The translations under genes were made by a program, and so were the position numbers. From Bradyrhizobium sp. (lineage in GTDB: Bacteria > Pseudomonadota > Alphaproteobacteria > Rhizobiales > Xanthobacteraceae), in NCBI GenBank assembly GCA_028290305.1, contig JAQGKC010000179.1, positions 1 to 9,578 on the forward strand: a stretch of 9,578 nt of DNA. Direction: 5' to 3'. The notes beneath the pieces were generated by a model. The model searched no databases and had not been told where the DNA came from. It saw nothing but the letters and a program-made list of their open reading frames with translations. How positions within the stretch are numbered: position 1 is the first letter of the stretch; each line of letters starts with the position of its first letter. Positions 5,848-9,578 of the stretch are shown here, piece by piece.

Positions 5848-7023
5848 CTAATCGGGGGGGTGCTTGTCGACCACCACCCATTTGTTGGCTTTTGCTTCCA
5901 GTATGTAGATTGTCTTGATGACATCGCCTTCTGGCCCCATGCTCAAATTGCCAACGATCGCGGGAAAGTCTTTCATTTTTCGCAACTCATCGCGAATTGC
6001 CGTGCGCTCCTCAGCAAGCTTGGTCTTGTCACCCGTGACTTTTGCCCGCTTCATCGCCTCGGCATACATGAAGACGATATCGTAGCTGGCGGCATCAAAC
6101 TGACTTGGCTCGATCCCGGTTTCTCCGCTGCCCTTCAGTTTTGCCTTGAACCGCTCGACGAACGATTGGACCCGGGCATCCTCGATGCCGCTGTAAAATG
6201 TAGCGCCGATCAGCGTTCCTTCGCCATTCGGCCCCATCCGTTCGGGGAGATCGGCATCGGCGATACTCGAGCTGCCGAGGATCCGCCCTTTGTGGCCCTG
6301 GCGCCGGAGTTCGGTAAGGAATCGCAGCAGCACGTCGGACGGAGCGCCAACACCGATCAAATCGCTTGGCTTTTGCGTCAATTGGGAGACCTGGGCGGAC
6401 AAATCGAACGAGCTAACCCGAAATGTCACCGTGTCGGTCTGCGGTACGTTGGCAGCGGTGAGGCGCGCCGGCAAAACGCCGGTTCCAACGGCCTGAGAAA
6501 CACTGTCGTCGGTTGCATACGCGATCGCAGCGGACGAATGCGCATAACCCTTGCGGTCGATCGTTCGGAAGATACGTTCCCACGTGTAGTTCTCTTCAAC
6601 GGTATTTCTAAAAGCATAGCTAAATGGGGCGGCCACTTTTGGTGCCGATGATCCCATCGACATCTGCGAAATGCCCAACCGCTCACCTACGGGAAACGCC
6701 GCGCGGCATTCGCTGGTGCTGAGCGGGCCGACTACGGCCAGCGCCGAAAGATCCTGGGCAAACTGCTGCACGGCGACTACGGCCTGGTCCGGCTTTCCGC
6801 CGGTATCGAACGAATGGAGAGCGAGCTTCTTACCGTTTACGCCGCCGGCTGCGTTGATCTCTTCCAGCGCTACTTCAATAGCTACGTTATTATGCTTGGC
6901 CAGCGTCGCGAAAGGCCCTGTAGAGGAGCCGCTGTAGCCCAGAACGAGCTCTTGGGCCAACGTGCCGTTTGAGTTCGCCAACATGCAGGCAAACACGGCT
7001 AACGTGCGGAGATACGTACTCAT
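5848..7023 (-). CDS. livK: LivK-type periplasmic substrate-binding protein
   Basis: This is the extracytoplasmic solute receptor of the HAAT importer, 391 residues, normal length. It has an N-terminal signal peptide (Arg at 6, hydrophobic stretch up to about Ala 17) with likely cleavage after TLA at residue 23. The mature part begins ELVLGYSGSSTGPFATLAKH, followed by AIEVALEEINAAGGVNGKKL, the first lobe of the Peripla_BP_6 (leucine-binding-like) fold. FDAASYDIVFMYAEAMKRA and VGNLSMGPEGDVIKTIYILE are the usual C-terminal blocks. Proteins of this family bind branched-chain amino acids but also aromatic acids, amides and urea. The neighbouring hydroxylase favours a phenolic ligand, though binding residues cannot be assigned here. 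AGAGGT lies seven bases before the ATG. Located 156 bases after livM. Confidence 0.92.
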   Translation of the reverse strand: MSTYLRTLAVFACMLANSNGTLAQELVLGYSGSSTGPFATLAKHNNVAIEVALEEINAAGGVNGKKLALHSFDTGGKPDQAVVAVQQFAQDLSALAVVGPLSTSECRAAFPVGERLGISQMSMGSSAPKVAAPFSYAFRNTVEENYTWERIFRTIDRKGYAHSSAAIAYATDDSVSQAVGTGVLPARLTAANVPQTDTVTFRVSSFDLSAQVSQLTQKPSDLIGVGAPSDVLLRFLTELRRQGHKGRILGSSSIADADLPERMGPNGEGTLIGATFYSGIEDARVQSFVERFKAKLKGSGETGIEPSQFDAASYDIVFMYAEAMKRAKVTGDKTKLAEERTAIRDELRKMKDFPAIVGNLSMGPEGDVIKTIYILEAKANKWVVVDKHPPD

Positions 7024-7030
7024 TCAAGCC

Positions 7031-7036
7031 ACCTCT
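7031..7036 (-). promoter_or_regulatory. Ribosome-binding site of livK
   Basis: AGAGGT on the minus strand at seven bases before ATG 7023, the clearest Shine-Dalgarno sequence in the cluster along with that of livG. It fits high expression of the binding protein relative to the membrane subunits. Confidence 0.65.
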
Positions 7037-7179
7037 GGTCTGTTGAAAAAACTGTTTCTGCTGTCACTCTCGAAACACTGCCGCAAATGCACGAGCTTGC
7101 TGCCGGGTGCACCGATCGCCGCCGGCTGGCGAAACCACTTCTGCGGCGATGTTCGACGTGCGGCTGGAACGGATGATTG

Positions 7180-8013
7180 TCATCGGACCGCACTCAGACG
7201 CAGTCTTCGGATGACACTCCGCGTCAGCAGGCCCTCTGGCCGGCAGACCATCAGGATGACCATCGTCGCGCCAAAGCCGATATCACGCCACTCGCCGCCC
7301 GCGCGCATAAGCTCCGGAAGAAGGGTAATGGCGCTGGCGCCGAGCAACGGGCCCCACCATGTTTGGGCGCCGCCGAGCAGCACGAACAGCACCGCATTGC
7401 TGCTCAAGAAGAAGTTGAAATTCTGCGCCTCGATGTAACTGTAATGGTGCCCGTAAAGGCTTCCAGCGAGACCCGCGAAGGCTCCTCCGAGCACAAGGGA
7501 AAGGATTTTCACGGATGGCACGCCAATACCGAATATGGCGGCTGCGCGTTCGTCGTTGCGGACAGCCGTAAAGACCAGGCCAAGACGCGTCGACATCAGA
7601 TAAGCAACCAGTACGATCACCAGGAGTGCAGCCGCGGCAATCGAATGGAGCCCGATATAGCCGGGCACGGCAAAGCCGCTGGCGCCCCCTACCGCTTCGG
7701 AATTGATGAGAACCGCGGCGACGACTTCAGCGAAGGCGAAGGTTGCAAGACTAAAGTAAATCCCATCCATGCGCGCGATGGTTACTGCGACCAAGAATGC
7801 AGCGACGGTCCCGCATGCCGTGCCAATTACGATGCACAACAAGATAGGCAGCGCAAACTTCACGCTCACAATTGCGGAGGCATAAGCACCGATCGCCACA
7901 TAGCTTGCAATGCCAAGGTTGAGTTGGCCTGTCGCAAGAGGAAAATATGCGGCATACGCGATGATCACTGAGATCAGGAGATGGGCCGCAATCTGAGACG
8001 AATATCCGCTCAT
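7180..8013 (-). CDS. livM: LivM-type ABC transporter permease
   Basis: Inner-membrane permease of the HAAT importer, 277 residues. It shows many hydrophobic segments (for example LLISVIIAYAAYFPLATGQL, ILLCIVIGTACGTVAAFLVA, AAALLVIVLVAYL) and the family motifs LNLGIASYVAIGAYA, DGIYFSLATFAFAEV, AVRNDERAAAIFGIGV (EAA-like loop contacting the ATPase) and LLGGAQTWWGPLLGA. ATG 8013 overlaps the livH stop by one base (TGATG), typical of coupled translation; a GTG one codon earlier (8016) is the alternative. It is somewhat shorter than many LivM proteins (about 300-350), mostly by lack of extra N-terminal segments. It forms the heterodimeric channel with LivH. Confidence 0.92.
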   Translation of the reverse strand: MSGYSSQIAAHLLISVIIAYAAYFPLATGQLNLGIASYVAIGAYASAIVSVKFALPILLCIVIGTACGTVAAFLVAVTIARMDGIYFSLATFAFAEVVAAVLINSEAVGGASGFAVPGYIGLHSIAAAALLVIVLVAYLMSTRLGLVFTAVRNDERAAAIFGIGVPSVKILSLVLGGAFAGLAGSLYGHHYSYIEAQNFNFFLSSNAVLFVLLGGAQTWWGPLLGASAITLLPELMRAGGEWRDIGFGATMVILMVCRPEGLLTRSVIRRLRLSAVR

Positions 8014-8930
8014 CACATTCTTTCAGTCATACTGATGCGATTGCCCAACAGGCCACCAGGACACCAGACAAGGAGAGCAAGTAACGTGCTGTAGACGACC
8101 GCATTTACGGCGTCGGAGCTAATGTAGGCGATCGCCAGCACCTCGATCAAACCGACAATGAACCCTCCGACCACGGCGCCCCAGACATTCCCCATGCCCC
8201 CAAGCACCATTGCCGAAAGGCCCTTGGCCGCGACTTCTTGCCCCATATTCCAGGAAACCTGCAGGTAGCTAAGCCCGAACAGAATTCCTCCGATGCTGGC
8301 GAGTAATCCTCCGATGATGTAGATGCTGGATACGGTCTTGCCGACATCCACACCCAGCATCTCGGCGGTTCTCGAGTTTTCGGCGATGCTGCGAATCCCG
8401 CGCCCCAGCTTTGATCGTTTGAGCGTCGAGTGCATGACAACGACCGACGTCAACGCTACGGCGAGCCCCAACAGCTGAGGAACGCTTACGAGCAGCCGAC
8501 CAAAGTGTAGATCCGCGGTCGTAAGCGGGCTTGGATAGCGCATCGCCTCCGAGCCAAATCCAATGATGGCCGAATTTTCCAGAAGGATAAGGAAACCCAG
8601 CGAACTGACGAGGGGAATGTGATGAGAGGACTGCCGCAACCAACGATATGTGAATCTTTCGATGAGAAGCGAACAGGCCGCCGAAACAAGTAGCGCCAAC
8701 CCGAAGGCAATCGACCAATGAAAGCCAGCCCTGAGAAATGCGTAGCTTAGGACTCCGCCGAGCATAAACAGGCCAGGAATGCTGAAGTTCAAAAAGTTCA
8801 ACATTCCAATTGTGAGCGTAAACGCTACGGCAACCAGCACGTAGATGCTTCCCAACATCAACCCATTGATGACTTGTTGCGTGACCACGACAAGATCTTC
8901 CGTTACAGATTGCCCACTTCGCCGACGCAT
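8013..8930 (-). CDS. livH: LivH-type ABC transporter permease
   Basis: Second inner-membrane permease of the importer, 305 residues from ATG 8930 (family about 290). Family blocks in order: VINGLMLGSIYVLVAVAFTL, GMLNFLNFSIPGLFMLGG, a short periplasmic/loop part, IRSIAENSRTAEMLGVDVGK (EAA-like loop), LSAMVLGGMGNVWGAVVGGF and a final hydrophobic segment ending VWCPGGLL. The frame is open up to 9275, but residues upstream of about 8960 belong to an amidotransferase relic and not to LivH. ATG 8960 (315 residues) and a GTG at about 8888, with GGAA upstream, are alternative starts; none has a strong ribosome-binding site. The stop overlaps the livM start. No promoter could be assigned, so the operon may depend on a promoter within or beyond the relic. 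Confidence 0.9.
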   Translation of the reverse strand: MRRRSGQSVTEDLVVVTQQVINGLMLGSIYVLVAVAFTLTIGMLNFLNFSIPGLFMLGGVLSYAFLRAGFHWSIAFGLALLVSAACSLLIERFTYRWLRQSSHHIPLVSSLGFLILLENSAIIGFGSEAMRYPSPLTTADLHFGRLLVSVPQLLGLAVALTSVVVMHSTLKRSKLGRGIRSIAENSRTAEMLGVDVGKTVSSIYIIGGLLASIGGILFGLSYLQVSWNMGQEVAAKGLSAMVLGGMGNVWGAVVGGFIVGLIEVLAIAYISSDAVNAVVYSTLLALLVWCPGGLLGNRISMTERM

Positions 8931-9044
8931 CGAAAGTTCACGAGAAACGGTAAGTTTCATAAATTTGATCTCGAGCGAAAGAGCCACTTCGCGGAATTCT
9001 ATTGGGATAGGTCGCTTCACCTCCAACCCGGCGTCGGATTGCGT

Positions 9045-9202
9045 CCTTTCGGTCTGGAGCCACGAATAGATGTCCTCTTGCCAAACATCCATGGGGCCGC
9101 CTATCACAACGAGAAGGTCGAAACCGTTGAGAGATGGGATAGGTTCACCGGCGTCGAGTTCTACGGGCGTCCTCGAACTCGACGTGTTGGAAGAATGCGC
9201 AT
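9045..9202 (-). pseudogene. Class I glutamine amidotransferase relic
   Basis: The minus strand encodes VELDAGEPIPSLNGFD followed by LLVVIGGPMDVWQEDIYSWL, the characteristic early block (V-L-GGPM-V-ED-Y-WL) of stand-alone type 1 glutamine amidotransferases. It precedes the part with the catalytic Cys, which is missing. Upstream, ATG 9202 starts MRIL in another frame; removing a C gives MRILQHVEFEDA, the sort of N-terminus these proteins have, so the relic seems both frameshifted and internally shortened. It ends near WLQTER at about 9045 and leads without a stop into the livH frame. Confidence 0.7.
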
Positions 9203-9453
9203 TTTGGTCGGTCTGCGCCTTCTCTCTCTCATATTGCTCAAAACTGCCGGAATGCCGCGACACTCTTCGAGCCAAGAGGACGTCGGTATCTGGGTGATTT
9301 TCACCGTATAAATTGCGCGCTCGGAGAGGAGACCCACCAACTCATTTTCCTGGAAGCTTGACCTTGGCGAATTCGGCGCCGCGACGGTAAAGTTCACCTT
9401 AGGATCCGGATTATCGGCTAGCGCCGGATGCTTCCCTTTCGGACGGCGGAGCC
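9203..9453. other. Stretch between amidotransferase relic and IS end, nothing recognised
   Basis: A minus-strand frame passes through it (LRRPKGKHPALADNPDPKV and onward), but it continues into the IS terminal repeat and shows no family I know. It may be the worn remainder of an older gene into which the right IS inserted. Confidence 0.4.
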
Positions 9454-9469
9454 TGTGTGTACCGAAAAC
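9454..9469 (+). repeat. Left terminal inverted repeat of the right IS copy
   Basis: TGTGTGTACCGAAAAC, an exact reverse complement of 235-250. It marks the left end of an IS that extends rightward beyond the window, with its transposase starting 45 bases further in. Confidence 0.75.
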
Positions 9470-9513
9470 CTTATCCGAGTTGATGACGTGATGGAATCGC
9501 CTAAGCTGGCGGA

Positions 9514-9578
9514 ATGATCGGGCTGTTCTGTTTCGTTCTTGCCGTCCTGGCCTCGCCATTCAAGTCGAAGTTGCGGCT
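9514..9578 (+). CDS. IS transposase (DDE integrase type), N-terminal start, cut by window edge
   Basis: ATG 9514 opens MIGLFCFVLAVLASPFKSKL, which I recognise as the N-terminus of the same integrase-type IS transposase whose C-terminus ends at 234 (family members continue ...RLEAENAVLRHQL). The first 21 codons are in the window and open. It sits behind the terminal repeat at 9454-9469 in the same orientation as the left copy. GGCGG just before the ATG is an unusually close ribosome-binding motif. Whether this copy is intact cannot be seen here. Confidence 0.75.
   Translation, partial: MIGLFCFVLAVLASPFKSKLR

Larger units (their letters stand above)
235..9469 (+). mobile_element. Possible composite-transposon segment between two direct IS copies
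   Basis: The liv/hydroxylase cluster and several relics lie between the right end of one IS (235-250) and the left end of another IS of the same type (9454-9469), both in plus orientation. Two like-oriented copies can mobilise, duplicate or delete the DNA between them. The left copy's transposase carries a disabling deletion, so movement would depend on the right copy or other copies. The outer ends and target duplications are outside the window, so a true transposon is not proven. Confidence 0.4.

Noticed and set aside
5860..6651. Plus-strand open frame of 263 codons
   Set aside because: Antisense to livK, which has a signal peptide and full family similarity; the plus-strand product shows nothing.
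7177..7971. Plus-strand open frame of 264 codons
   Set aside because: Antisense to livM; highly charged, low-complexity translation as expected opposite hydrophobic coding sequence.
9161..9559. Minus-strand open frame of 132 codons as a small gene
   Set aside because: It starts inside the right IS, crosses its terminal repeat and ends in the amidotransferase relic; not a plausible single gene.

Overview
This window looks like an accessory, IS-rich segment of a proteobacterial genome, most likely an alphaproteobacterium of the Bradyrhizobium/Mesorhizobium kind. That placement rests on my recollection of where these insertion-sequence families are common and on the aromatic-degradation flavour of the genes. 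It is an inference, not a measurement.

Layout. Both edges carry pieces of the same IS in the same orientation. Bases 1-234 are the C-terminal part of a DDE integrase-type transposase with an internal deletion, followed at once by its terminal inverted repeat (235-250). At the other edge the opposite terminal repeat (9454-9469) and the N-terminus of the same transposase type (9514 onward) enter the window. Between 251 and about 1200 lies a scrapyard of other mobile elements: an IS110-family transposase broken by a frameshift, a short piece of a group II intron reverse transcriptase, and the first residues of a second IS110-type transposase on the minus strand.

Everything from about 1270 to 9202 is read from the minus strand. 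In transcription order it holds a glutamine amidotransferase relic, livH and livM (permeases), livK (periplasmic binding protein), an unidentified broken gene, an HpaB-family flavin-dependent aromatic hydroxylase, a gap of about 720 bases, then livG and livF (ATPases). The five liv genes make one complete branched-chain-amino-acid-type (HAAT) ABC importer. The hydroxylase sits inside this split operon, which suggests an uptake-and-hydroxylate cassette for a phenolic compound rather than an amino acid importer. No HpaC-type flavin reductase, which the hydroxylase needs for reduced FAD, is visible.

The most notable sequence-level features are: the possible composite-transposon arrangement; an 18-base tandem repeat over the hydroxylase start that gives five in-frame ATG codons; a second, 16-base tandem repeat directly upstream of it; a broken gene between livK and the hydroxylase whose frame can be restored by two compensating single-base changes; and foldable leader regions next to both IS110 fragments. 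I see no tRNA, rRNA or CRISPR array.
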